A stretch of DNA of 64,000 nucleotides from the NCBI GenBank assembly GCA_964449985.1, contig CAYVCG010000001.1:3525-67524 (forward strand). The letters are read 5' to 3'. Within the stretch, counting starts at the first letter, position 1. Every line of letters starts with the position of its first letter. This document shows positions 9,294 to 17,473 of the stretch, one piece after another. Made by a program: the position numbers and the translations under genes. Under the pieces are notes generated by a model, which made no database searches, had not been told where the DNA came from, and saw only the letters and a program-made list of their open reading frames with translations. The stretch comes from CAYVCG01 sp964449985. Lineage in GTDB: Bacteria; Bacillota; Clostridia; Lachnospirales; WRAX01.

Positions 9294-11543
9294 TTAAGAA
9301 GAAGCAGATTTATATTTTGTTATATCCGTGCAGCAGACTAACAAAGCGTCTCTTTGGCCAGACCAAGTTATTTTTGATGCAGCTGCATTTATCCATCCTC
9401 CAATCAGAGGCGTCATAAGCTCTAAAGAGGCCATTTTTGTTTTTTCATCAATCAAGTTTGCCGGGCAATTTTCGCAAGGCGTATCGCTGTCGAACCAAAT
9501 CCTGTGGCACTTTTGGCCAACTTTATAGCCCATGGATTTTATAAGTTTGTTTAAGTAAAGGGTTTCATGCGATTCTTTATCAATTACATACACATAACCA
9601 TTGAGATTTTCAAGCATTTGAATATGTCTTTCATAAAACGCCAATAATTCTTTTGAGATTTGGTCTTTTGTAATAAATGTTGAAAGAATTTTTGTCATAT
9701 AGTTTAATATAGCTATTTCATCAGGCGACCAGTTTCTGTTTGTTTTACATGAATCAAACCCAACAAATCCTTTCATCACTCCGTTTTCGTAGAAAATGCA
9801 GCGAAGAATAGATTTTGTATTCTGATTCTTTAAAAGCGTATAAAACTCACCCTCAAGATTCGAAATATCTGAACAATAATAGATACCGTCCTCATTAAAC
9901 TGTGAAATTATATCATCAAGCATGAAAACTGGCATATTTTGCATGTTGTTAATTTCTTTGCTTATTCCTTTATTACACCATTCATATGTAACGCTGATAG
10001 TATTTTGATTTTCATTAAACTCATACACAGAGCATTTGTCGACATCAAATTCTTTGCCGATAATGCCTAGAATCATGCTTATTGTTATTTCTATGTCCTT
10101 TGTTTCATAAAGCATTTCAAAAATGGTATGAATAATATCATCAATAAAGTAATTTGTGGTAAAACGCTTTATTAGTTTAGTTGGCTCTAATTCGATCAAC
10201 GTTGTTTTGGACAGGTTGTCGTCATAAATTGTATAGCAATCTTTATTTTTTCGTTTTGATTCATAGAGAGCGATATCCGCAAGGCGATATAGTTCGTCAA
10301 AGGTTTTGGCGTGTTTAGGACATAAAGCAATACCTATACTGCATGAAATTTTATATTCATTGATTTCTCCCGAATATGTATGACGGAAAGCATCACATAG
10401 CTCTTTTGCCTTTTCAAATATAATATCATCGCTTTTAATATTGTTTATAAAAACAATAAATTCATCGCCGCCAACGCGCCCAATAATGTCACTATCTCGG
10501 AAGAAGAGCTTTAATTTGGCTGAAATATCTATAAGGACAGCATCTCCGAATTGGTGCCCCAACCTGTCATTAAGCCCCTTAAAATTGTCTATATCAGCCA
10601 TTATCAGGGCGAATTTGTCACCGGGATTTGCACTTTTTAAGCATCGTTCAATGCGAAGCCTTGTTTCTTCTTTATTGTAAAGCTTTGTTAGTGGATCGGT
10701 TTCAGCCTTTCTTTTTAGGGTATCAATCTGAATTTTTTGCTTAGTTATATCTGTTAATTTTCCTATAACACGCGATGGTTTGCCCCATTTATCAAAAAGA
10801 ATCTTATAATGAACTGTATACCAAATGTAATCATTATCAGGGGCACACAATTTCAAGTGCATACCGTTTCCGGTTTCTAGCCCACGCACGGTTGCATCCT
10901 CTACCGCCATCATAAAATCCGGCATACTTTCTTCAGACACTACTCCCGAGCTAATAAATGCCTTTAAATAATTTTCTCTTGTTGATGGAATATTGAATCT
11001 CTGAGCAAAATGCTGAGAATGCTTGAGCTTTAAGGTTTCTATATCCAAATCGAAGAAACTATCATTCGTAAGATCCATAATGAGCCTATTATAGATTTGT
11101 TCATTTTCTAGCTTATCCATAAGCGCGACATAATCAGTTATATCGATTAGAGAGCAATAAAGCATAACAGCCCCATCTTTATTTGGAATGCCTCGCCCGC
11201 TGACATGAACCCATTTATGGCCACATTCTTTGTGAACAACTCTTACTTTGACATTAAATGTGAATTCCTTGGTGGCCGAAAAGCATTTATTAAATGCTGC
11301 TTGCAGCTTATCAAGATCATCATGGTGCATAGTCAGCATGCCTTTATTCTTATAAATATCATATAACTCTTGTTTGGTATAACCCAAGAGGTCAAAATAT
11401 CCACGATTGGCTTGTACAATCGTCAAATCGTTGTTCGCTTGCGCTATAACTATAGCACTGGATATATATGAATTTACAGAATCTACGCTTTTTAAGTCTT
11501 TAATCAAAAAATCATTTTCTAATTTGCAATCAAGTGTACTCAT
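9294..11543 (-). CDS. PAS-GGDEF-GAF diguanylate cyclase
   Basis: Probable sensor enzyme making the second messenger c-di-GMP. The protein has about 749 residues. Two N-terminal PAS-type sensor regions (about 25-135 and 160-275) are followed by a GGDEF domain (about 290-445) with an intact GGDEF active site. The inhibitory I-site RxxD (RDSD) lies exactly five residues before GGDEF, so product inhibition is likely. A GAF-like region (about 490-630) follows, then a C-terminal PAS-like segment with CHRIWFDSDTPCENC. No transmembrane helix is evident, so sensing is probably cytoplasmic. The ATG at 11543 has AAGGATG about 9 nt upstream. It lies next to chemotaxis genes. Confidence 0.9.
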   Translation of the reverse strand: MSTLDCKLENDFLIKDLKSVDSVNSYISSAIVIAQANNDLTIVQANRGYFDLLGYTKQELYDIYKNKGMLTMHHDDLDKLQAAFNKCFSATKEFTFNVKVRVVHKECGHKWVHVSGRGIPNKDGAVMLYCSLIDITDYVALMDKLENEQIYNRLIMDLTNDSFFDLDIETLKLKHSQHFAQRFNIPSTRENYLKAFISSGVVSEESMPDFMMAVEDATVRGLETGNGMHLKLCAPDNDYIWYTVHYKILFDKWGKPSRVIGKLTDITKQKIQIDTLKRKAETDPLTKLYNKEETRLRIERCLKSANPGDKFALIMADIDNFKGLNDRLGHQFGDAVLIDISAKLKLFFRDSDIIGRVGGDEFIVFINNIKSDDIIFEKAKELCDAFRHTYSGEINEYKISCSIGIALCPKHAKTFDELYRLADIALYESKRKNKDCYTIYDDNLSKTTLIELEPTKLIKRFTTNYFIDDIIHTIFEMLYETKDIEITISMILGIIGKEFDVDKCSVYEFNENQNTISVTYEWCNKGISKEINNMQNMPVFMLDDIISQFNEDGIYYCSDISNLEGEFYTLLKNQNTKSILRCIFYENGVMKGFVGFDSCKTNRNWSPDEIAILNYMTKILSTFITKDQISKELLAFYERHIQMLENLNGYVYVIDKESHETLYLNKLIKSMGYKVGQKCHRIWFDSDTPCENCPANLIDEKTKMASLELMTPLIGGWINAAASKITWSGQRDALLVCCTDITKYKSASS

Positions 11544-11594
11544 ATAAATCATCATCCTTGCAGTGATTATCCAACAATTGTATAAATAATAATT

Positions 11595-11623
11595 ATTATA
11601 CACTAACGCAGGATAAGAAACAA
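11595..11623 (-). promoter_or_regulatory. Sigma-A-type promoter of the GGDEF gene
   Basis: On the minus strand, TTGTTT (11618-11623) and TATAAT (11595-11600) are separated by 17 bp, about 50 nt upstream of the ATG at 11543. Consensus-based prediction. Confidence 0.65.
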
Positions 11624-11674
11624 GGCTGAATTAGCATCGGTTATTGTCAGTAATTGTATATTAATGTATAAATA

Positions 11675-11709
11675 AACAAAAGGACTGCCTAGTTTATGTC
11701 AGACAGCCC
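11675..11709 (-). terminator. Rho-independent terminator after the SLOG gene
   Basis: On the minus strand a 9-bp stem with G:U pairs (GGGCTGTCT/AGGCAGTCC) and a 10-nt loop is followed by TTTTGTTTATTT. It ends the cheV-SLOG transcript before the GGDEF gene. Confidence 0.75.
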
Positions 11710-11739
11710 CGATTTATTTGCGGAAAATTCAATATTGAT

Positions 11740-12264
11740 TTAAATATCCAGAGTTATTATTGTCACGTATGATTTCTTTGCATACAAAACAGTGTTTTTT
11801 GTTCCGCCGGATGAACCGTTATAAAGACAAATTATGCGGCTGGAACAATCAACCATGTATTTGTTTCTTTTCATCATGCATCCATCAGAATACGGCTTAT
11901 CACTGACATAGGTGACATTATCCGTGCTTTCGATAATCTCAAAAAACTGCTTTTTATGCTGGGGATGCCAGCGCTCGTAATGATTTTTGCATGGAAGGGC
12001 TAGGTTTAGCCTAATAAAAGGATATTTATCGCGCAAGGTAAGCACAGTTTTTGCGGCGGACATATCAAAGCCAAGACCACCGCCCGATACAAAGAACTTG
12101 TATCCTATGGAGATAGCTGATTCGATTTCATTTTCCAGCATATCAGCCATATGTTTGTTTAGTAGGCCGTTATTGTGAAACAACGATGGCATTTTTTGAG
12201 GGCGGTGCCCTGTGAAACAGCAGGTTATCGGCCTGTTCATATTTAGCTCAAATAAATTCTCCAT
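11740..12264 (-). CDS. SLOG-superfamily protein (DUF1273/YpsA-like)
   Basis: Protein of the SLOG/DUF1273 group, whose Rossmann-like fold is thought to bind nucleotides or nucleotide-derived ligands. The 174-residue protein has ITCCFTGHRPQKMP near residue 12, the glycine-rich segment FFVSGGGLGFDMSAA (about residues 57-71), and a later ICLYNGSSGGTKNT loop. The first ATG overlaps the cheV stop codon (TAATG), so translation is probably coupled to cheV. An internal ATG at 12240 is an alternative start without a good ribosome binding site. Its role is unknown; the tight link to a chemotaxis gene is unusual. Confidence 0.82.
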   Translation of the reverse strand: MENLFELNMNRPITCCFTGHRPQKMPSLFHNNGLLNKHMADMLENEIESAISIGYKFFVSGGGLGFDMSAAKTVLTLRDKYPFIRLNLALPCKNHYERWHPQHKKQFFEIIESTDNVTYVSDKPYSDGCMMKRNKYMVDCSSRIICLYNGSSGGTKNTVLYAKKSYVTIITLDI

Positions 12265-13181
12265 TAATCCAGAGCGTATTTGTCTATAAGATTAACAAGG
12301 TCTGCAATATCGGGCTTTGCAAGCTGTGCAGTTGCTCCGATTTTTTGCCCTTTAATTCTCATTTCATCATTTATTAAAGAAGAAAATATTATAACAGGGA
12401 GAATACTTAGCTCTTCATCATCTTTAATGCATTTTGTTAGCCTGTGACCATCCATTTTGGGCATCTCTATGTCAGTTATAACACATTTGACAAAGTTTGA
12501 TATTGGCAGCCCGGTTTCTTTATAAGACAAAAGCAAATCCCAAGCTTCTTTTCCGTTTGAACAGCAGATAAGATTCGTATATCCGGCTTTTTCTAAAGAT
12601 TCCAGAATCATACGCTCTAAAAGCATAGAATCTTCTGCTACAAGAATGGGTTTATCCGTTTTTACTCTAGCGCCAAGCTTATCAATATCCTTGATTTGTA
12701 TACCAGTTGATGGGCTGATGTCTGAAATAATTTTTTCAAAGTCTATAATAGTGACAAGTCTGTTATCAATTCTTGCAATTCCTGTTGCAAGGCCATCAGC
12801 TCCTCCGTATATAGATGAATCTGGCTTTTCTATATCTTCCCACGAAATTCTGTGTATCACTTCTACAGAATGGACATGGAACGCAAATGAGCTTTTGTTA
12901 AAATTTGTTATAATATAGATATCTCTCTCTGGGCTTTCTGCTTCCGGCAGACCAAGATATGCCGGGAGGTTTATAAGCGTCATTATAACGTCTCTTGGCT
13001 TAAAAACCCCATGAATAAACGGATTGCTGTTTGGCATAGGAGTTACTTCCATGCGCTGCATAATCTCAACTACCTTTGACACGTTTATGCCGAAATGCCT
13101 ATGAGCTATTGTAAACTCCAAAACCTCAAGTTCATTAGTTCCGCTTTCAAGAAGTATTTCGTTTTTAATTGCTTTGGCCAT
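12264..13181 (-). CDS. cheV: Chemotaxis protein CheV (CheW-receiver fusion)
   Basis: Coupling protein that joins receptors to CheA and, through its receiver domain, helps adaptation. The 305-residue protein has an N-terminal CheW-like domain (about 15-165; EFTIAHRHFGINVSKVVEIM) and a C-terminal response-regulator domain (about 177-300). The receiver has an acidic pocket (VAEDS), phosphorylatable Asp in VITDIEMPKMDG, and a Lys in QLAKPD. The ATG has AAAGGAGG 11 nt upstream. A sigma-28-type promoter lies 100 bp upstream. It overlaps the following SLOG gene. Confidence 0.95.
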   Translation of the reverse strand: MAKAIKNEILLESGTNELEVLEFTIAHRHFGINVSKVVEIMQRMEVTPMPNSNPFIHGVFKPRDVIMTLINLPAYLGLPEAESPERDIYIITNFNKSSFAFHVHSVEVIHRISWEDIEKPDSSIYGGADGLATGIARIDNRLVTIIDFEKIISDISPSTGIQIKDIDKLGARVKTDKPILVAEDSMLLERMILESLEKAGYTNLICCSNGKEAWDLLLSYKETGLPISNFVKCVITDIEMPKMDGHRLTKCIKDDEELSILPVIIFSSLINDEMRIKGQKIGATAQLAKPDIADLVNLIDKYALD

Positions 13182-13281
13182 AATAGATTTATCCTCCTTT
13201 TTTGGAAGTAGGTATGTGATGCGCTAATTAAAGTATATATCAAAAATAAATAAAAATAAATACAAAAAATTTATATATATT

Positions 13282-13308
13282 TTATCGGATTTGTCCATAA
13301 AAACTTTA
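13282..13308 (-). promoter_or_regulatory. Sigma-28 (FliA/SigD) promoter of cheV
   Basis: On the minus strand TAAAGTTT (13301-13308) and TCCGATAA (13282-13289) are separated by exactly 11 bp. This matches the flagellar sigma factor consensus TAAAGTTT-N11-GCCGATAA at 15 of 16 positions. Transcription would start near 13275, leaving a ~95-nt leader. The rest of the 355-bp AT-rich divergent region (13182-13536) shows no convincing gene; a weaker CGATAT element near 13475 could serve the deacetylase gene. Confidence 0.85.
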
Positions 13309-13536
13309 TTCAAAACATTAAAAAACAGCTCGCTTATAATTTATTTATTATCATTAGGCAATACTTGTTATTTTATGTATTTAAAGATATAATTATATAT
13401 AGTTAATTGGATAGGCTTTATTTTTGATGGCAAAAATAAATAATAAATTTTTATAAATAAGGGTACGATATAAACATCATAGCTTTAAAACTTTTAAATA
13501 GATTATAACATAAATATCTTTATTGGGGGAGTAGAC

Positions 13537-14649
13537 TTGAATAAAAAAATATGTTACGCCTTTATATTAATTTCGTTTATCAGCATAGTGACTATGCTTT
13601 TTATAGGTAACTCGGCTTCTCATTATTACAAAGCTTATGACGGTAGCACTTCTTTACAAACTCAACAACAGGATCAGGCAATAAATGAAACAGAAAATCC
13701 TAAAGAAAATATTGATCCCTCTGCTGCGGAGATTCATATTAATGATTCAGACGATGTTGACGTTTTAAATATAACTCAAAACAAAAATGACGATATTAAT
13801 GATGACAATACTGATGATAGCGATAATACAGAAAATTATGAACGGGCTATTGAAGATAATTCAAAGGAAAGCGCAGGAACGACTAATAACGCAATAGATG
13901 AAGAAGTTACTGTTGATGATCCGTTTCTGGAAGGACCGGAAGATGTTGAATCAGCCGATAATAAGGATATAATTGCAAATCCTTTGGAGGAGCTTCAAAA
14001 TCCTGATGTTGTTTTGGATTTATCGGATATTAAGCATATAGCTCTGACATTTGATGATGGCCCGAGAGTTGAAACAACGGGCAGGCTTTTGGATATTTTA
14101 AAAGATAATAATGCAAAAGCAACATTTTTTGTTATGGGTCAACGCGTTGAAAACAACCCTGATTTGGTTAAAAGGATGTATGATGAAGGTCATGCAGTTG
14201 GGAATCATACATTTAACCATAAAGACTTGACAAAGCTTAAGGAATCAGACGTTAATTCTCAGATAGAAAAAACCAATGTTACTATAAGGAATATCATCGA
14301 TGCTGATACATCCTTGCTTAGACCGACATATGGGGCATACAATTCTAAAACGATGTCTATGGCAAAAGATAAGAGCATGTTTTTAATATTGTGGGATATA
14401 GACCCTATGGATTGGAACTCAAAAAATGCCGATAGAATACATGACCATATAGTCTCACGGGCTAAAGATGGTGATATAATACTGTTGCATGATATTTATC
14501 ATACGAGTGTTGATGCTGCTGAGAAGGTTGTTAAAACTTTATCGGAAAAAGGGTTTGTTTTCGTAACAGTGCCTGAGCTTATAGAGCTTTATCAGCCGAT
14601 GGAATATGGATGCGCTTACCGTTCGGGGAAGGGAGCCGCTGTTAAATGA
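13537..14649 (+). CDS. Secreted or membrane-anchored polysaccharide deacetylase
   Basis: NodB-homology deacetylase, probably acting on cell-wall peptidoglycan or another surface glycan. The 370-residue protein has an N-terminal signal/anchor helix (about 5-24) and a long Asp/Asn/Glu-rich linker (about 40-160). The catalytic domain (about 170-360) has TFDDGP (base and metal Asp), HTFNH (metal His pair), RPTYG and LLHDIY. The start is TTG at 13537 with TGGGGGA 6 nt before it. It overlaps the next gene by 4 bases (ATGA), so the two are translationally coupled. The acidic linker would extend the enzyme through the wall. Confidence 0.9.
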   Translation: MNKKICYAFILISFISIVTMLFIGNSASHYYKAYDGSTSLQTQQQDQAINETENPKENIDPSAAEIHINDSDDVDVLNITQNKNDDINDDNTDDSDNTENYERAIEDNSKESAGTTNNAIDEEVTVDDPFLEGPEDVESADNKDIIANPLEELQNPDVVLDLSDIKHIALTFDDGPRVETTGRLLDILKDNNAKATFFVMGQRVENNPDLVKRMYDEGHAVGNHTFNHKDLTKLKESDVNSQIEKTNVTIRNIIDADTSLLRPTYGAYNSKTMSMAKDKSMFLILWDIDPMDWNSKNADRIHDHIVSRAKDGDIILLHDIYHTSVDAAEKVVKTLSEKGFVFVTVPELIELYQPMEYGCAYRSGKGAAVK

Positions 14650-15095
14650 CGGATTTGGGTGTTAGAATAAATATCTTAAAAGACGTTTTGGAGCAAAAGA
14701 AATCATCTTTAGAGCAAATATATAATATTTGTGAAAACGAAGAAATGCTCTCAAAGGAGCCCAATACTGCGATAAAGGCAGAAATGCTTAAAGGCATGGC
14801 GCTTGAAAAGCAGAACCTTATTGACAATGTGCTTCAATGTGATACTGTGTTTCAAAAATCCTTTGGAGAGATAAAGGATAATTTTGAGGCTAATGCAGCT
14901 TATTATGAAAACGACGTGAGATATTTACAAACCCTAATCAAACATATCGTTGAGCTTGATATAAAAATAAGGAATAAAGAAAGCGTTAATAAAGAAGTAA
15001 TAACGCTTGGGCGTTTACCAGCAAGGCCAAAAACCGCCGCCGCAAAAAACTATATATTAAAGCAATACGAAAAAAACAATAAAAAAAGACAATAA
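14646..15095 (+). CDS. Small coiled-coil protein, FlgN/FliT-like in character
   Basis: I do not recognise this gene with certainty. It encodes 149 residues, almost entirely predicted helix with heptad-like spacing (LKDVLEQKKSSLEQI, then EKQNLIDNVLQC), and a basic C-terminus. The all-helical character, the ELxxxLEQK / EKQxLI pattern, and the setting beside chemotaxis genes resemble FlgN or FliT flagellar export chaperones. That link is an inference. Its ATG overlaps the stop of the upstream deacetylase (ATGA). A terminator follows it, so the two form a bicistronic unit. Confidence 0.6.
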   Translation: MTDLGVRINILKDVLEQKKSSLEQIYNICENEEMLSKEPNTAIKAEMLKGMALEKQNLIDNVLQCDTVFQKSFGEIKDNFEANAAYYENDVRYLQTLIKHIVELDIKIRNKESVNKEVITLGRLPARPKTAAAKNYILKQYEKNNKKRQ

Positions 15096-15106
15096 CAAAA
15101 TATCAT

Positions 15107-15145
15107 TTGGTCAAGGCGGATTTTCGTTTTGGCCAAAAGTTTTTT
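15107..15145 (+). terminator. Rho-independent terminator after the coiled-coil gene
   Basis: TTGGTCAA pairs with TTGGCCAA (8 bp with G:U) around a 14-nt loop and is followed by AAGTTTTTT. It separates the deacetylase unit from the MCP gene. Confidence 0.7.
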
Positions 15146-15172
15146 GACGATATTAATTAATTATATATATTT

Positions 15173-15180
15173 GCCGATTA
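15173..15180 (+). promoter_or_regulatory. Possible sigma-28 -10 element of the MCP gene
   Basis: GCCGATTA matches the flagellar sigma -10 consensus GCCGATAA at 7 of 8 positions, about 50 nt before the MCP start. The -35 region at correct spacing (TAATTAAT, 15154-15161) is a poor match, so this is a moderate candidate. Confidence 0.45.
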
Positions 15181-15231
15181 CTTTATTGATAGACGTTATA
15201 TGTACATAAATTAACGAAGGTGGTATTTGAT

Positions 15232-17415
15232 ATGAAGTGGTATAAAAATCTTGATGGGATAAATAAAAAATTTATTGTTCCTTTTGCTTTAATAATACTG
15301 TGTGGAATTATTATGTGCATTTTAGCGGCTTTAAGCATTTTTTCGGCTTCTTTTTCCCAAACCTCATTATACGGTGTACTTGCCATAGGCATTATAACTG
15401 TTATAGTTACTATTGCTGCATTTTTAATCTGCTCGCGAGTTGTCGTTAAGCCTTTGGAAAAGCTTAATGAACTGACGGCTAGGGTGGCAGAAGGGGATTT
15501 GGATTGCCGTGTTCTTCTTAATGCACGGGATGAAATAGGTTTGCTTTCTTCAAATATTGATAAAATCGTTTCTAATCTTATTCTTATTCAAACAGAATTA
15601 GAAAGCGTTTCGCCGGATCATCTTATACGGGAGGCTGAATATTCTGGCGGATATAAGGCTATTGTCTCGAGGATAAACAGACTTGCATCTGACTATTCTA
15701 GAACAATAAATAATTTTTCGGAGACGCTTGCAAAAATTTCTGACGGAAGCATTTCCAAAGGCACTAACATTTTTGCGGCAACCGAGCATAAAGCGATTAA
15801 TACGTTTATGGAAAACTTATGCGGCATTGGAGACGATATTAAAAGGATTGCAGACGCTTGCGCCGCCGGAGATATAAATGAAAGACTTGATATAAACAAA
15901 TATAAAGGGCAATGGAAAAGTATATGCTTAAATGTTAACAACATTTTAAATGCTTTTGCCGAACCTCTTAAAGAAACGATTGACGTTGTATCCGAAATTT
16001 CTGACGGAAATCTTGGCGCAACGATAAAAGGAAATTATCGCGGAAGTTATTTGGAACTTAAAAATGCTGTTAATTCAATTGCGTTAAAGGCTTCCTCTTG
16101 CAATAATGAAATTTCAAAAACTCTTGATAAATTGTGTGAACAGGATTTTGATATAATGCTTGCATCTGACTATGTTGGCGATTATAATCTGGTTAAACAA
16201 TCACTAAATAAGGTTGTTGAAACATTTAACGCTATTTTAATAAAAATGAGGGAGTCTTCAAAGGATATAACTTCTGACGCTATAGTTATCTCTCAAACCA
16301 GCTCTAGCCTATCACAAGGCGTTAGTACACAAAATGAAACAGTCGAAACACTTAATACATCTATCCAGAATATTAGCGTTAAAACAAAGCAGAATGCCGA
16401 TATGGCAGAGAACTCTAACAGGCTTGCTTTGGCAGCCAAGGATTCTGCCGAATTAGGAAATGTTGAAATGACGAGCATGATAGAAGCAATGAACAAGATA
16501 AATGAAGCCTCGGGCAATATCTCTAAAATAATAAAGGTTATAGAAGATATTGCCTTACAAACAAATCTGCTTGCGCTTAACGCCGCAGTTGAAGCTGCAA
16601 GGGCAGGTGCGCATGGAAAGGGATTCTCGGTTGTTGCAGAGCAGGTAAGAACGCTTGCTGAAAGAAGCCAATCGGCTGCGAAGGAATCATCTAGGTTTAT
16701 TGAAAGCTCCTTTGAAAAGGTTAACAATGGGGTTAAAATAGCAAATGCAACAGCACAACGTCTTGATGATATAGTATCTCAAATAAATGAGATATCAGAT
16801 TTGATCAGTGGTGTTTCCAAATATTCGAGGGAACAGGCTGATTCAATAGAAATGGTTGCAAACGGAATATCAAGTATTTCGGATATTACACGGCTTAACG
16901 CTTCTTTAAGCCAACAGTCTGCTGTTTCTTCAAATGCTCTGCTTAAAAACTCTCAGATGTTTGAGGAAATGTTTTCAGGATTCAAAGGCAAGTCGATAAT
17001 TGATAAAAATAATGAGCCGCTGGCTATAAGCAAACCTGTTTTAGCGGATGGTTCTGTTCAAACACCGGCAAAGCCTGCTTCACCTATAAGTGGGAGATTT
17101 AAACCGGAAGTCGCAAAACAACCTGTGAAAACAGTTCCAAGACCGGATGTTTTGCCACTAAAGCCTACGTCTTCTATTAAGCCTTTTTCTGCTAAGCCTT
17201 CTACTGTTAAACCTTTTCCGGCTAAGCAGGCAGATTCAAAACCTATGGTGCTAAATCCTGCGGGGAAAGTGAACCATGAATCTACAATACGTCCGTCTTC
17301 TAATATAACGGAATTAAAACCTAAAACGCAAACCCAACAACAACTAGTACCTACAAAAAATACACCCCAGAATACAGTAAATATTTTTGATAAAAAGGAT
17401 TTTGGAAAGTATTAA
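15232..17415 (+). CDS. Methyl-accepting chemotaxis protein without extracellular sensor domain
   Basis: Chemoreceptor feeding CheA/CheW. The protein has about 727 residues. Two membrane helices (about 14-38 and 44-68) are separated by only a few residues, so there is no extracellular ligand-binding domain. A HAMP domain (about 68-120) is followed by helical HAMP-like segments to about 330. The signalling domain (about 340-590) has the hairpin tip [18 protein letters not shown]. The last ~130 residues are Pro/Lys/Ser-rich (repeated KP, FPAKP). The ATG at 15232 has AAGGTGG 9 nt upstream; the GTG at 15220 lies inside that site. The receptor probably senses an internal or membrane-borne signal. 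Confidence 0.93.
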   Translation: MKWYKNLDGINKKFIVPFALIILCGIIMCILAALSIFSASFSQTSLYGVLAIGIITVIVTIAAFLICSRVVVKPLEKLNELTARVAEGDLDCRVLLNARDEIGLLSSNIDKIVSNLILIQTELESVSPDHLIREAEYSGGYKAIVSRINRLASDYSRTINNFSETLAKISDGSISKGTNIFAATEHKAINTFMENLCGIGDDIKRIADACAAGDINERLDINKYKGQWKSICLNVNNILNAFAEPLKETIDVVSEISDGNLGATIKGNYRGSYLELKNAVNSIALKASSCNNEISKTLDKLCEQDFDIMLASDYVGDYNLVKQSLNKVVETFNAILIKMRESSKDITSDAIVISQTSSSLSQGVSTQNETVETLNTSIQNISVKTKQNADMAENSNRLALAAKDSAELGNVEMTSMIEAMNKINEASGNISKIIKVIEDIALQTNLLALNAAVEAARAGAHGKGFSVVAEQVRTLAERSQSAAKESSRFIESSFEKVNNGVKIANATAQRLDDIVSQINEISDLISGVSKYSREQADSIEMVANGISSISDITRLNASLSQQSAVSSNALLKNSQMFEEMFSGFKGKSIIDKNNEPLAISKPVLADGSVQTPAKPASPISGRFKPEVAKQPVKTVPRPDVLPLKPTSSIKPFSAKPSTVKPFPAKQADSKPMVLNPAGKVNHESTIRPSSNITELKPKTQTQQQLVPTKNTPQNTVNIFDKKDFGKY

Positions 17416-17436
17416 AATATTTTGAAGTATTATGGT

Positions 17437-17470
17437 AAAGGCCATCCGCGAAATAACGGATGGCCTTTTT
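17437..17470. terminator. Bidirectional terminator between MCP and hydA
   Basis: The stem AAAGGCCATCCG/CGGATGGCCTTT has an 8-nt loop and is flanked by T tracts on both strands. It lies between the convergent MCP and hydrogenase genes. Confidence 0.9.
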
Positions 17471-17473
17471 ATC

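Noticed and set aside
13430..13485. Sigma-28 promoter for the deacetylase gene
   Set aside because: TAAATTTT and TACGATAT are present but the spacer is one base too long and the -10 matches poorly. Not strong enough to list as a feature.
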